Shown here: positions 1 to 9,578 of the stretch, one piece after another
Layout of the letters: every line of letters begins with the position of its first letter
How positions within the stretch are numbered: position 1 is the stretch's first letter
Assembly (NCBI GenBank): GCA_947427205.1
Contig: CANEHB010000002.1
Span: 1 to 64,000 of the forward strand
Direction of reading: 5' to 3'
From: an uncultured Clostridium sp.
GTDB lineage: Bacteria; Bacillota; Clostridia; TANB77; CAG-508
Length of the DNA: 64,000 nt
Notes under the pieces: model-generated
Seen by the model: the letters and a program-made list of their open reading frames with translations, nothing else
What the model was told of the DNA's origin: nothing
Database searches by the model: none
Position numbers and translations under genes: made by a program

Positions 1-286
1 AAATATAATAGGGAATTATAACGAATTAAATAAAGAGATAGAGATAAAAGACATTATATCATATCAAAATATAATAGGGAATTATAACTCATAGTAACAA
101 CTTAGGAACATACCACTGATTATATCATATCAAAATATAATAGGGAATTATAACCATTTATTTTATCATAATCAACTAAACTCTATTATATCATATCAAA
201 ATATAATAGGAAATTATAACATATCGAAAATCATCACCTCGTATAAGTCTATTATATCATATCAAAATATGATTATAGAAGATTAC
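1..286. CRISPR. CRISPR array end: partial repeat 1-22, repeats 53-88, 119-154, 185-220, degenerate terminal repeat 251-286; 30-bp spacers
   Basis: Repeat ATTATATCATATCAAAATATAATAGGGAATTATAAC (36 bp) recurs every 66 bp with unique 30-bp spacers at 23-52, 89-118, 155-184, 221-250. Array continues off the left edge. Confidence 0.97.
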
Positions 287-347
287 AAGAATAGTTTAAT
301 TGAAAATAAATGAAAAATATAATATAATAATGCAAAGGAGAAAAAAT

Positions 348-1061
348 ATGAATATTGTTGTAAAAGGTGAAAGTGAAATAGAAATAGAAGCAGATTTAAT
401 GATAATTAATTTAGAATTTAAAAATACAGATAAAACATATGGTAGAGTTTTAGAAAGTGGAACTAATAATGTAAATGAGGCTTTAGAAAAGATAATGCCT
501 AGATTAAATATAAGTGAATCAGATTTTATAACTAAAGATTTTAATATATCAAGAAAAACAAAATGCAATATTTTTAATGGTAAGGAGAAAGAATTAGGTT
601 TCGATTTTAATCAATCAGTAGAAATAAAATTACCATATAGTAGAGAAAATTTAAAAATATTTATGAATGAAATTATAAAAATGAAAAATCCACCAATATA
701 TTATTTAAGTTTTGATGTGAAAAATAAAGAAGAATTGAGTAAGGAAGTAATGAAGAAATCATTTATAGATGCTGAATCTAAAGCTAAATTAATTGCAGAA
801 ACAGCAAATAAAAAACTTATAAATTGTGAAAAAATAGAATATAAAAACAAATCTGCAAATTGGCTTGAATTTAATAAATCTAGTTCTAGAATTAAATTTG
901 GTGATGAACTTGATGAATGTGACGAAGACTATGATATAGAAAGTTCACAGTTTTTTACAAAAAAAGCAAAAGAAATATCTTATGAAAATTTTTCTAATGC
1001 ATTTACACCTGAAAAAGTTAAAATTAGTGAAGAAATATTATGTGTATGGAAAACGGAATAA
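348..1061 (+). CDS. SIMPL-domain (DUF541-like) protein
   Basis: ORF with AAGGAG upstream of ATG at 348; N-terminus MNIVVKGESEIEIEADLMIINLEF resembles SIMPL proteins. Confidence 0.6.
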   Translation: MNIVVKGESEIEIEADLMIINLEFKNTDKTYGRVLESGTNNVNEALEKIMPRLNISESDFITKDFNISRKTKCNIFNGKEKELGFDFNQSVEIKLPYSRENLKIFMNEIIKMKNPPIYYLSFDVKNKEELSKEVMKKSFIDAESKAKLIAETANKKLINCEKIEYKNKSANWLEFNKSSSRIKFGDELDECDEDYDIESSQFFTKKAKEISYENFSNAFTPEKVKISEEILCVWKTE

Positions 1062-1260
1062 ATATAAAAAATAAAAATATTTCCAGAAAATTAAAAATTT
1101 AATTTAAGGAAATATTTTTTTATTAAATAGAAATTTTGCTTACTTTATTATTTAATAAATATTTATTAAATATAATAGATTAAAGTTTAATATATTATTT
1201 CAAACTCATAAAACATTTTTTTAAAAGAAAATTTTAATATTTAATGTATCTAATATTTAA

Positions 1261-1640
1261 TTAATAAATTTTTATATTCTTCACTTAATTCAGCAAAACC
1301 ATAAGTATTCCTTTTCATTTAGGTATTAGATAATGATTTGAGAAGATAACAGAAGTTCTTCTATTTCAATCTATAAATATTTGTTTTTTATAGTATATGA
1401 CAATAATTCAATAGCTATATCAATATTATTAATATTTCTATTAAATATATCATCTAGATATTATTTTATAATACGTTTAATAGGTAATTAGGTAGTCCAA
1501 TTAATTGGTGTGTTTCTTATTTTAGCTACATTATAATAAAATCTTTTAAGTATAAATTTATTTGGTGTAATAAAGCCAAATTAGTATTGCTTGATGTAAC
1601 ATTTTCATTTAATATAAATTCATAATTTTTATAACTAAAA
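1261..1640 (-). pseudogene. Decayed Fic/Doc-family gene remnant
   Basis: Minus-strand translation with frameshifts and stops gives fragments AIELLSYTIKNKYL and NRRTSVIFSNHYLIPK, resembling the Fic core GN(K/R)RT... Confidence 0.5.
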
Positions 1641-1695
1641 ATAAAATATTAAGATATTTAAATCAATTTTATTAGAAAATGAAAATTTTTATTTA

Positions 1696-1932
1696 TTATA
1701 ATACATTAGTTTCCTCATCAATTAGCGCATTTTCTATATTACCTAAAGTAACTTCTAATGCTTTTTCTGTTCCAATTTTCTCCATTAATTTTGAATACTT
1801 ATCCAAACTCATTATAACCATTGAACCATAGCCGTTTTTAGTTAAATAAATTTCTTCATCTTTCTTTAAAACTAAATCTTCAACTTCTGGATATTTATTT
1901 CTTAAATCAGATATAGGTTTAATATAAATCAT
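1696..1932 (-). CDS. Phd/YefM-type antitoxin
   Basis: 78 aa, MIYIKPISDLRNKYPEVEDLVLKKDEEIYLTKNGYGSMVIMSLDKYSKL matches the Phd/YefM N-terminal pattern. Confidence 0.75.
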   Translation of the reverse strand: MIYIKPISDLRNKYPEVEDLVLKKDEEIYLTKNGYGSMVIMSLDKYSKLMEKIGTEKALEVTLGNIENALIDEETNVL

Positions 1933-2078
1933 AATTCATCGCTCCTTTTTTATCATAGTTTTATCCAAATTTAAAAGTATTATTCTTAAAATTTTGTAAC
2001 TTTTTAAAATTTTATAGAATAATATAACTCAAGAATTGGTTATTTTAAAAACCTATATTATTAGAAAGGAAGGAACAT

Positions 2079-2894
2079 ATGAATACTTTAAGATTAAATT
2101 CTCGTGGTCCTGAAGTAGATTTACTGCAAAGTACTCTGCAAAAACTTGGATTTTATAATGGCTCAATTGATGGAATTTTTGGATTTCAAACATTTACTGC
2201 TGTACAAAATTTTCAAAGACAATTTGGACTTTCTGTTGATGGTATTGTTGGAACAAACACTTGGAATGCATTAATGCCGTATATTAATGGCAATACTACT
2301 TATACTATTAAAGAAGGAGATACTTTTCATAAATTGGCACAAAAATATTCTACAACGGTTGATGCAATTATTTATGCAAATCCAGATGTAGATTACAATA
2401 ATTTATCTATTGGAGAAGAAATCATTATACCTTTTGGAAGTGTAGTTCAAACTAATATTAGATATACTTCTCAAATTTTAGGTCTTAATGTATCTGCTCT
2501 TCAAACAATTTATCCATTTCTTGAAATATCATCTATTGGTACTAGTGTTCTTGGCAGAAGAATTCAATGCATGAAGTTTGGTAATGGACAAAAAGAAGTC
2601 TTTTATTGTGCTGCAACGCATGCAAATGAGTGGATTACAGCTCCTTTATTAATGAAATTTATGGAAAATTTGTGTAAGAGCTATGTAAACAATCTTAATA
2701 TATTTGGATATAATGCTAGAGATCTTTTCAGCAATGTATCTTTATATATTGTGCCTATGGTTAATCCAGATGGAGTTGATTTAGTAACTGGATTAATAAA
2801 TGAAAATTCTATGGTATACAATAATGCAAGAAGAATAGCTAATAATTTTCCTAGCATACCTTTTACTAGTGGGTGGAAAGCAAATATAGAGCGG
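2079..2894 (+). pseudogene. 5' part of PG-binding + LysM + M14 carboxypeptidase/endopeptidase gene, split by the mobile element
   Basis: PG-binding repeat, LysM ([28 protein letters not shown]) and M14 start (ATHANEW); frame stops at TGA 2898-2900 just inside the element. Confidence 0.9.
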
Positions 2895-2926
2895 GATTGA
2901 CTTTCAAAAAGTCAATCCCATTTTTT
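2893..2926 (+). terminator. Hairpin/terminator at the element left end
   Basis: GGGATTGACTTT-caa..-AAAGTCAATCCC followed by ATTTTTT. Confidence 0.8.
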
Positions 2927-2928
2927 CT

Positions 2929-2964
2929 GCTGTAATTATTGAGCAACAATAATTACAGCATTTT
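2929..2964 (+). terminator. Second tandem hairpin at the element left end
   Basis: GCTGTAATTATTG-agcaa-CAATAATTACAGC then ATTTTC; 13-bp perfect stem. Confidence 0.6.
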
Positions 2965-3035
2965 CAATTTTATTTTTTCAGGTCGACTTTAGTTTTCAGT
3001 CTCCTGATTTTAACTTCCACTTTTTTGCGTTTTAG

Positions 3036-4682
3036 CTATACAGCTTTTCTTTTAGAATTTATAATTTCACTAATTTCTATAAATTCATCGAAGTTTTGAC
3101 TAATAATATTTAATTTTGAAAAATTAAAATGAATATATATATTTTTATCTTTGTCTATTTCTATTTTTTTAATTAGTCTATATAAACTCATTTTAGTAAT
3201 TTCTTCTTGACTTAAAAATTCTCTAATATAATTTTCACAGTCTTCATTTTCCATTTTTGAACATTCAATGTTCTGCCCTAAATCTTTAAGTTTCGTTTCT
3301 GCTTCCGCTTTTTGATTAATTAAACGATTTCTATCTTTTATAAAGCTTTCTGAATATCTTTTATAATCTTCATCTGTAATTATATCGTTCAATCTATCTT
3401 TGTAGATTTTGTCTATTTTTGAATTAATATCTTTTACTTCTCTGTCTATATCTTTAATGTCCTTTTGATATTTTTCTATAATGTCTGAGGTTTTTGATGT
3501 CAATTCTTCATATAATTCATAAAATACAGATTCACTATGATACATCTCACAAATTTGTTTTATAATATCAATCATTTTCTCTTCAAATTTGTAATAATTC
3601 ATATTTAAAGCATAACAACCTCTTGGCTTATGATCACTACAAGTTATGTAAGGTCTTTTTTGACTTTGTCTTTTAGCATTCTTCTTTAATACTATTTGAA
3701 GTTTCCTACCACAATGTTTGCAATAAATTAGACCTCTAAATAAATACTCATATTTCAATTTTGTATTTCTTCCTCTTGCATTTGCTACTACTTGTATTCT
3801 GTCAAACATATCTTTATCAATTATTGGCTCATGAGTATTATTTACTCTTATTCTTTCAGACTCATCAGTTTTTCTTGTTTTTTTCACTTTATAAGATATA
3901 ACTGGAGTTTTGTTTTGTACTAAATTTCCTATATAAACTTCATTTCTTAACATATCCATTATAGCAACTTCACTCCACTGTTTCTCACAGGTTTCATCTT
4001 GCACTTTTCCAAATTGCCTATAACATCTTGGTGGTAAATAATAATTTTGATTTAAATATTTAACTATATTCACACTTCCAATTCCATTATCATACATTTC
4101 AAAAATTTTCTTTACTATATGAGAAACATTATAATCTATTGTTAGTTTGTTTTTTATACTTGGATGTCTTTTATAACCATAGGGAGGAGTACTACACATA
4201 AATTCACCATTTTTTTGTTTTTCTCTTAAAACACTTTTGACTTTTTTTGAAATATCTTTAGCATACATATCATTTAGTATTGCTTTAAATGGTGTTATGT
4301 CATTTGTACTCGAATCTATAAAAGTATCTATTCCGTCTAAAATTGAAACATATCTAACATGATTTTCTGGAAAAAAGTTTTCAATATAATATCCAGTTTG
4401 AATATAATCTCTTCCAAGTCTTGATAAATCTTTAGTAATAACCATATCAATTTTTTTAAGTCTTATATCTTCAATCATTCTCATAAAAGAAGGTCTATTA
4501 AAAGTTGTACCAGACCAACCGTCATCTACATATTCTTCAGCGTAACTTAAATCACTCTCCCTTAAAAATCTTTCAATAATTTTTCGTTGGTTTCCTATAC
4601 TTTCACTTTCTTGTTTGTCTCCATCGTCTCTTGAAAGTCTAATATAAGCACCAACCTTAAAGTTTGTTCTTGTGATGTTCAT
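3036..4682 (-). CDS. Large serine recombinase (resolvase + zinc ribbon + coiled coil)
   Basis: GAYIRLSRDDG catalytic N-terminus, VITKDLSRLGRDYIQTGYYIE, CKHCGRKL zinc ribbon. Confidence 0.95.
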   Translation of the reverse strand: MNITRTNFKVGAYIRLSRDDGDKQESESIGNQRKIIERFLRESDLSYAEEYVDDGWSGTTFNRPSFMRMIEDIRLKKIDMVITKDLSRLGRDYIQTGYYIENFFPENHVRYVSILDGIDTFIDSSTNDITPFKAILNDMYAKDISKKVKSVLREKQKNGEFMCSTPPYGYKRHPSIKNKLTIDYNVSHIVKKIFEMYDNGIGSVNIVKYLNQNYYLPPRCYRQFGKVQDETCEKQWSEVAIMDMLRNEVYIGNLVQNKTPVISYKVKKTRKTDESERIRVNNTHEPIIDKDMFDRIQVVANARGRNTKLKYEYLFRGLIYCKHCGRKLQIVLKKNAKRQSQKRPYITCSDHKPRGCYALNMNYYKFEEKMIDIIKQICEMYHSESVFYELYEELTSKTSDIIEKYQKDIKDIDREVKDINSKIDKIYKDRLNDIITDEDYKRYSESFIKDRNRLINQKAEAETKLKDLGQNIECSKMENEDCENYIREFLSQEEITKMSLYRLIKKIEIDKDKNIYIHFNFSKLNIISQNFDEFIEISEIINSKRKAV

Positions 4683-4753
4683 ATCTTACCTTTCTACTAG
4701 TAATCATCACATGATTACATAGTAACACATTACGACTTTGCTTTTCAAACACC

Positions 4754-4900
4754 TATGAAATTTTTTTATCTTTTTCTTTTATTTTTTCTTGAACATAATC
4801 CATAAATATTAGTCCTATAGTCTTTTCTACATCATTTTCATCATTTGAAAAACAACAGTAAATTTTAAAATCTTTCTTTTTTGTTTTGTTTTTGCACATT
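4754..4900 (-). CDS. Small hypothetical protein (48 aa)
   Basis: ATG-to-TAG frame MCKNKTKKKDFKIYCCFSNDENDVEKTIGLIFMDYVQEKIKEKDKKIS between relaxase and recombinase. Confidence 0.4.
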
Positions 4901-4942
4901 TAAATCCACCTCTCATAAAAATCCTATTCTCTTTAGGTAATT

Positions 4943-5920
4943 TTATGATTTATTTTCTTTACTACTATCTATAAAGTTTTTTATTACCGACCTTAATCTA
5001 TCTATTGGAAAATCAAATAAAATACTTACACCTTCAAAAGTTTTATTTAAACAATATTTAAGCCAACTATTATTTTTCTTTATTTTAAAATACTCATCTT
5101 TCAGCTCATTATAATCATTTTCAATTTTTTCCGCTCTTTCTAAAGTTCTCTCATTAATAACTTTTATCCTTGTATATTGTTTAGCTAAAGTATTAAACTT
5201 TTTAATTACTCTTTTATACTCTGCTTTTAATACTTCAATATTATCCGTTTCGCTTTCTTTTTCATATTTAATAACTTGTTTTTCAAACTCTTGCACCTCA
5301 TAATTAGTAACTTGCTTTAATTTTTCTATTGGTATATGCTCATTTTTCTCTGTGTCACCTCTATTTAATTCAAATCCCGCTCTTGTCATGTACTTATAGA
5401 AATTATCTTGTAAAATCTTATAACTATTTCTTCCCTGCCAAAATTCAGTACAAGAAATTTTATCGATTACTTTTCCACTTTTTTTATCCATTTTGTGTAT
5501 AACTGGAATAAAAACCAAGTGCATATGTGGAGTTGTTTCGTCCATATGTACCTTTGCAGAAATAATATATTGTTCTCCTAAGTTCTTAAATCCTGCAACA
5601 AATTTATATGCTGTTTCAAAATATCTTTTGGTTTCTTTTTCTCCAATTTCTTCAAAAAATTCTTTGCTTGAAGTTATAACATATTCACAAGCTACATTAG
5701 ATATTTTCTTTAGTCTTCCTTGCAAATTATACGCATTTTTTATCTCATTAAATCTCTTACTATATGGTACATTACAAAGTTTTATTGAATAGTTATGTAT
5801 TCCATTTAATTTATTTATATCTTTATTAGAATAGTTAGTATTTTTTCTCTCGTTATGCCTAAAAATTCCATTCAGTTGTCCCATTGTATATTTTGTATTT
5901 CTAATTATTGCATAACTCAC
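4943..5920 (-). CDS. MobV/Pre-family relaxase
   Basis: MSYAIIRNTKYTMGQLNGIFRHNERKNTNYSNKDI and HMDETTPHMHLVFIPV. Confidence 0.93.
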   Translation of the reverse strand: MSYAIIRNTKYTMGQLNGIFRHNERKNTNYSNKDINKLNGIHNYSIKLCNVPYSKRFNEIKNAYNLQGRLKKISNVACEYVITSSKEFFEEIGEKETKRYFETAYKFVAGFKNLGEQYIISAKVHMDETTPHMHLVFIPVIHKMDKKSGKVIDKISCTEFWQGRNSYKILQDNFYKYMTRAGFELNRGDTEKNEHIPIEKLKQVTNYEVQEFEKQVIKYEKESETDNIEVLKAEYKRVIKKFNTLAKQYTRIKVINERTLERAEKIENDYNELKDEYFKIKKNNSWLKYCLNKTFEGVSILFDFPIDRLRSVIKNFIDSSKENKS

Positions 5921-5930
5921 ATATCAACAC

Positions 5931-6266
5931 CTATCTTTCTTTATCTTTAGGTTTATTCTCATAATATCTTGTTATTATAGCCACAGATTCTTGTAAATTT
6001 TCTCTTAAAGATTCTCCAAGCGGTGTATCACAGTCTAGCCAGTCATGATAGAACTCTGTTAATAAATCATTATGTCCTAACATAATCTCTATTTCTTTGT
6101 CATGTAAGTCCATATTTATAAGTTCATCTTTAAGCTCTTCCTTAACAGTTATTTCATAAGCTCTTTCAATTATTTCTTCAGGTGTTTTTGTTTTTAGCAC
6201 TTCACAAAATTCTTTAAATTCTTTTTCTAACTTTTCATTTAATTTTTCTATTTTTTCATTTTCCAT
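5931..6266 (-). CDS. Hypothetical mobile-element protein (111 aa)
   Basis: ORF in the same operon as the relaxase, stop 10 bp from its start. Confidence 0.6.
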   Translation of the reverse strand: MENEKIEKLNEKLEKEFKEFCEVLKTKTPEEIIERAYEITVKEELKDELINMDLHDKEIEIMLGHNDLLTEFYHDWLDCDTPLGESLRENLQESVAIITRYYENKPKDKER

Positions 6267-6299
6267 ATTTATATATCTCCTTATTTTTTATTTTGATTC

Positions 6300-6455
6300 T
6301 TCTTCGTAAAATTACTAATGTTTTGCTATATTTTTGACTCTAATAACACAAGCAATTTTTTTGCTCTAACATACTAGAGGAAACAAGTTCCTCTGTATGA
6401 TTAGGGGAGTAATCCCCTAATAACCCCTAGTTGATTCTCTATTATAGAGAATCAA
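6300..6455 (-). other. Candidate oriT region with stacked hairpins
   Basis: Noncoding; AGCAA-tttttTTGCT (6351-6365), CATAC(t)AGAGGAA/TTCCTCTGTATG, ATTAGGGGA/TCCCCTAAT, GTTGATTCTCTA/TAGAGAATCAAC; minus strand holds TTGTGTTATT. Confidence 0.4.
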
Positions 6456-6457
6456 CC

Positions 6458-6742
6458 TTATCTGCTCAAATCTTCTTTATTTTCAAAAAGTTTTTTTAAA
6501 AACTTTTCAGCAAAGTTCTCATTATATTTCTTCAAGCCTTTTTGATATTCTTGTAAATCTTGGTCAAAAACTTTACTTAAATTTATTTTAGCCTGTTCAT
6601 CTTTTCTTACATTCTCAAAATGCCTTGTTTGTTCTTCTAGTTCTGTTACTGATATTATTCCTCTTTGGTATTTTTTCTCTAATTCTTTATTAATAGCATT
6701 TAATAAATCATCATTAATTTCTATTAAATTTTTCTTTTCCAT
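6458..6742 (-). CDS. Hypothetical protein (94 aa)
   Basis: ORF in mobile-element operon. Confidence 0.6.
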   Translation of the reverse strand: MEKKNLIEINDDLLNAINKELEKKYQRGIISVTELEEQTRHFENVRKDEQAKINLSKVFDQDLQEYQKGLKKYNENFAEKFLKKLFENKEDLSR

Positions 6743-6883
6743 ATTATCTCCGTTCCTATTTAGTTATTATTTGATATATTGTTTTTTATATATTCCAAAA
6801 TATCATTTTGAATTTTTAAAATTAATTCTAAACTTTGATTATCTTTGTTATTTTCATCATTTAGTTTAACTAATCTAATCTTT

Positions 6884-8269
6884 TCATATATCTCTTTCTT
6901 CTTGTCCTTGCTGGGGACTTTTCCTTTCTTCTAGCCAATTTTTATATTTTTGATATTTAAACGCTCTTTTGGATAAATCATTTTTATAATATTCTATTTC
7001 ATCTTTGGTTAAACTTTTAAAATCTCCATGTTCATAGTCATCTCCAATCACAAAGAAATCTCCTGCAATATAGTCATAATCAAATACAACATTAGGTGGC
7101 ATATTTAAAATCTTTCCTTCTTCGTTACAAATAATTAGCACATCTTCATATGGCACAACTTCTATTAATCCGCCAACTAGTTCTTGTTTAGCTTCTAATG
7201 AAGCATTAATAATCTTTACAACTGGATTTTCTCCAACCTTCTTATATAAAACTCTCATTTTTCCTCTTGGAACAGAGGATTTTATAAGTTCTTCTTCATT
7301 ATTCTTATTTTCTTGTGTATATTCTTCTTGAGCATCACTTATTTTTAAATCATCAAATAAATCTGATTTTACTTTTAAATCTGACTTTTCATAAACATAG
7401 ATTTTATCTGAATCATCCTTATAACATATACAGTCTTTTAAAATTCCACTTTCTTGAAATTTGACAGCCTTTTTATAAGTATCGTTATCTTGTGTTGCAA
7501 AAAATACTCTCACACTTCCAGATTCTCTTGCTAAATTTCTAAAATATCCTTTTATTTGAATCTCTTGCATATTCATAAAATGATTTGGAATATCTAAAAT
7601 AAGTCTTACTTTTCCCATAGCATCTGTAAGTATTGCTGTTGAATAATCAGGTCTATTTTTTATATGGTGCATTAAACTTACTAAATCATCTCTGCAAAGT
7701 ATTTTTACATCATAAATACTTTTTTCTTTTAACTGTCTTGCCATATTCTTTAGTTTTCTGTTATTTATTTTTAAATAGTTTTCAGGAACAGCAACTCCTG
7801 ACTTATCAATAGAAATCCAAGCGTAACTTTCAGTATTTACTATTAGATGTCCTTTAAATCCATTTACTTTTTTAGCAAAAAATTCAGTTGTTCTTAAATC
7901 ATCTATTGAAGATTTTGCATTCTCGCTTGGGTGATTATGTACAAGATAATAATTATCCGCTTCTAGTCTATTCATTCTATCCAAAATTTTATAAATACAT
8001 CTTTCTACATTTACTCGTCCTTGTTTATCTCTTTTAAAAATCTGCACTAAACTTGGAGTTCTTGAACTTATAGATTCATAACCTACAATTCGATTACCTT
8101 TTAAATAAATAATTCTAAAAGTTTCATATCGTAAATCTCTAAAAATACTTGAGATTTCTACTAAATCGTCTTTTGAATTTACCAACCTATGATTTAAGTT
8201 AATATAAGATTTTTTCTTTAGTGATTCTTCTAATCTTCTGTAAATTACTCGTGCATTTTTCATTAGCAA
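6884..8269 (-). CDS. JAB/RadC-like domain protein
   Basis: YYLVHNHPSENAKSSIDD resembles the JAB metal-binding motif HxHPSxxxxxSxxD. Confidence 0.75.
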   Translation of the reverse strand: MLMKNARVIYRRLEESLKKKSYINLNHRLVNSKDDLVEISSIFRDLRYETFRIIYLKGNRIVGYESISSRTPSLVQIFKRDKQGRVNVERCIYKILDRMNRLEADNYYLVHNHPSENAKSSIDDLRTTEFFAKKVNGFKGHLIVNTESYAWISIDKSGVAVPENYLKINNRKLKNMARQLKEKSIYDVKILCRDDLVSLMHHIKNRPDYSTAILTDAMGKVRLILDIPNHFMNMQEIQIKGYFRNLARESGSVRVFFATQDNDTYKKAVKFQESGILKDCICYKDDSDKIYVYEKSDLKVKSDLFDDLKISDAQEEYTQENKNNEEELIKSSVPRGKMRVLYKKVGENPVVKIINASLEAKQELVGGLIEVVPYEDVLIICNEEGKILNMPPNVVFDYDYIAGDFFVIGDDYEHGDFKSLTKDEIEYYKNDLSKRAFKYQKYKNWLEERKSPQQGQEERDI

Positions 8270-8463
8270 TCACCAGCTTTCTTGTCATCATCTTCGTTAT
8301 TTTCTTCTGATTGCTTTTTTAAGTAAATTTGATAAACTTGAATATCCAGCATTTTTTGTACTTTCTCATCATCTAAGCTAACTACATCATCTGTAAATAC
8401 ACAGTCTACTTTTTGTATTTTCTTAATCTTATCTTTTGTTTTTTTCTTATCAAAATATTTCAT
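8263..8463 (-). CDS. Hypothetical protein (66 aa)
   Basis: ORF overlapping the start of the JAB gene. Confidence 0.5.
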   Translation of the reverse strand: MKYFDKKKTKDKIKKIQKVDCVFTDDVVSLDDEKVQKMLDIQVYQIYLKKQSEENNEDDDKKAGDC

Positions 8464-8486
8464 GTTTCCACTCCTTAAAATATTTT

Positions 8487-8500
8487 GATTTCCGGAAATC
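8487..8500. promoter_or_regulatory. 14-bp perfect palindrome GATTTCCGGAAATC, possible operator
   Basis: Perfect palindrome immediately upstream of the minus-strand mobilization operon. Confidence 0.35.
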
Positions 8501-8727
8501 TATTTTTGCTTAAGCTTGATTTAATGATACTCTGAATTTTTAAATAAAAGTAAAAAGCCCATAGAAACAAATAAAAAAACATAAAAGCCCCAAAACTTTT
8601 TAGATAGTATTCCTATAATAGGCTTTGTTAATACTATTTCAGGAATTGATAAAAACTCAGACGAAAAAAATCTCGCAAAAGTTATTTTAAACCTAACCTT
8701 TACGAGATTCCTATATTATTAATTGTT

Positions 8728-9444
8728 TTATTCTTCAAAAGCATATTTATCTATAATATCCACATACCAAATATCTTTTTCCTTAATATCAGCTTTTTCT
8801 TTATCTGTAATTTTAAGTTTTTCAAACATCTCATCAGTAAATTCTTTATCTTCTTTACTAATAATACATTTTTTAGTACAAGGAACGTAATTTGCATTTG
8901 TTCCTGTATATGTACCTAACATATCATTTTTAGTTCCCCTTGCTATATTAATAACAATATGAGCAACTTCTAATCTTAAGTTATTTTCTTTATTGTTTTC
9001 TAATACTATAAAAGCAACATTACTATCAGCTAACATATAACCCGTTAAATATGACATATTCGATTTATAATCTTTATATTCAACTTGAATTTGATCTGGT
9101 CTTTCATATAATTCTATTTTAAATTTTAATTTTCCAAATTTATTAGATTTAGGAAAATAGCCAATAGTATATAAATATAGCATATTTGTTTTAAAAGGAT
9201 TATTACTATTTTCTTTATTTATTATTTTATTACCACTTTCAAATAAGTCAGATTCATATACTTCAAATTCTTCGCATATTTTCCAAATTTGCTCAGCATT
9301 AGGTAGTATTTCTCCTGATTCATATCTTGCAAAAGTTGCATCAGTTACTTCTAAAGCATCAGCTACATTTCTTTGACTTAAGCCTTTTGAACGTCTTATT
9401 TTTCTTATATTATTTCCAAAATTTTTTCTATCAAATTTAGGCAT
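8728..9444 (-). CDS. XRE-family (HTH_3) transcriptional regulator
   Basis: N-terminal IRKIRRSKGLSQRNVADALEVTDATFARYESGEILPNAEQIWKIC. Confidence 0.85.
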   Translation of the reverse strand: MPKFDRKNFGNNIRKIRRSKGLSQRNVADALEVTDATFARYESGEILPNAEQIWKICEEFEVYESDLFESGNKIINKENSNNPFKTNMLYLYTIGYFPKSNKFGKLKFKIELYERPDQIQVEYKDYKSNMSYLTGYMLADSNVAFIVLENNKENNLRLEVAHIVINIARGTKNDMLGTYTGTNANYVPCTKKCIISKEDKEFTDEMFEKLKITDKEKADIKEKDIWYVDIIDKYAFEE

Positions 9445-9543
9445 AGTATTTCTCCTTTATCTTACTTACAAATAATTATAACATTATAAAATTATATTTT
9501 CAATGAAAGTATTTATATTGCTAGTTTTATAAATCTTAACACA

Positions 9544-9572
9544 TTGAGAAAAGTGTAAAAATATGGTATAAT
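9544..9572 (+). promoter_or_regulatory. Sigma-A-like promoter
   Basis: TTGAGA - 17 nt - TATAAT with extended -10 TGG. Confidence 0.7.
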
Positions 9573-9578
9573 TAATAT

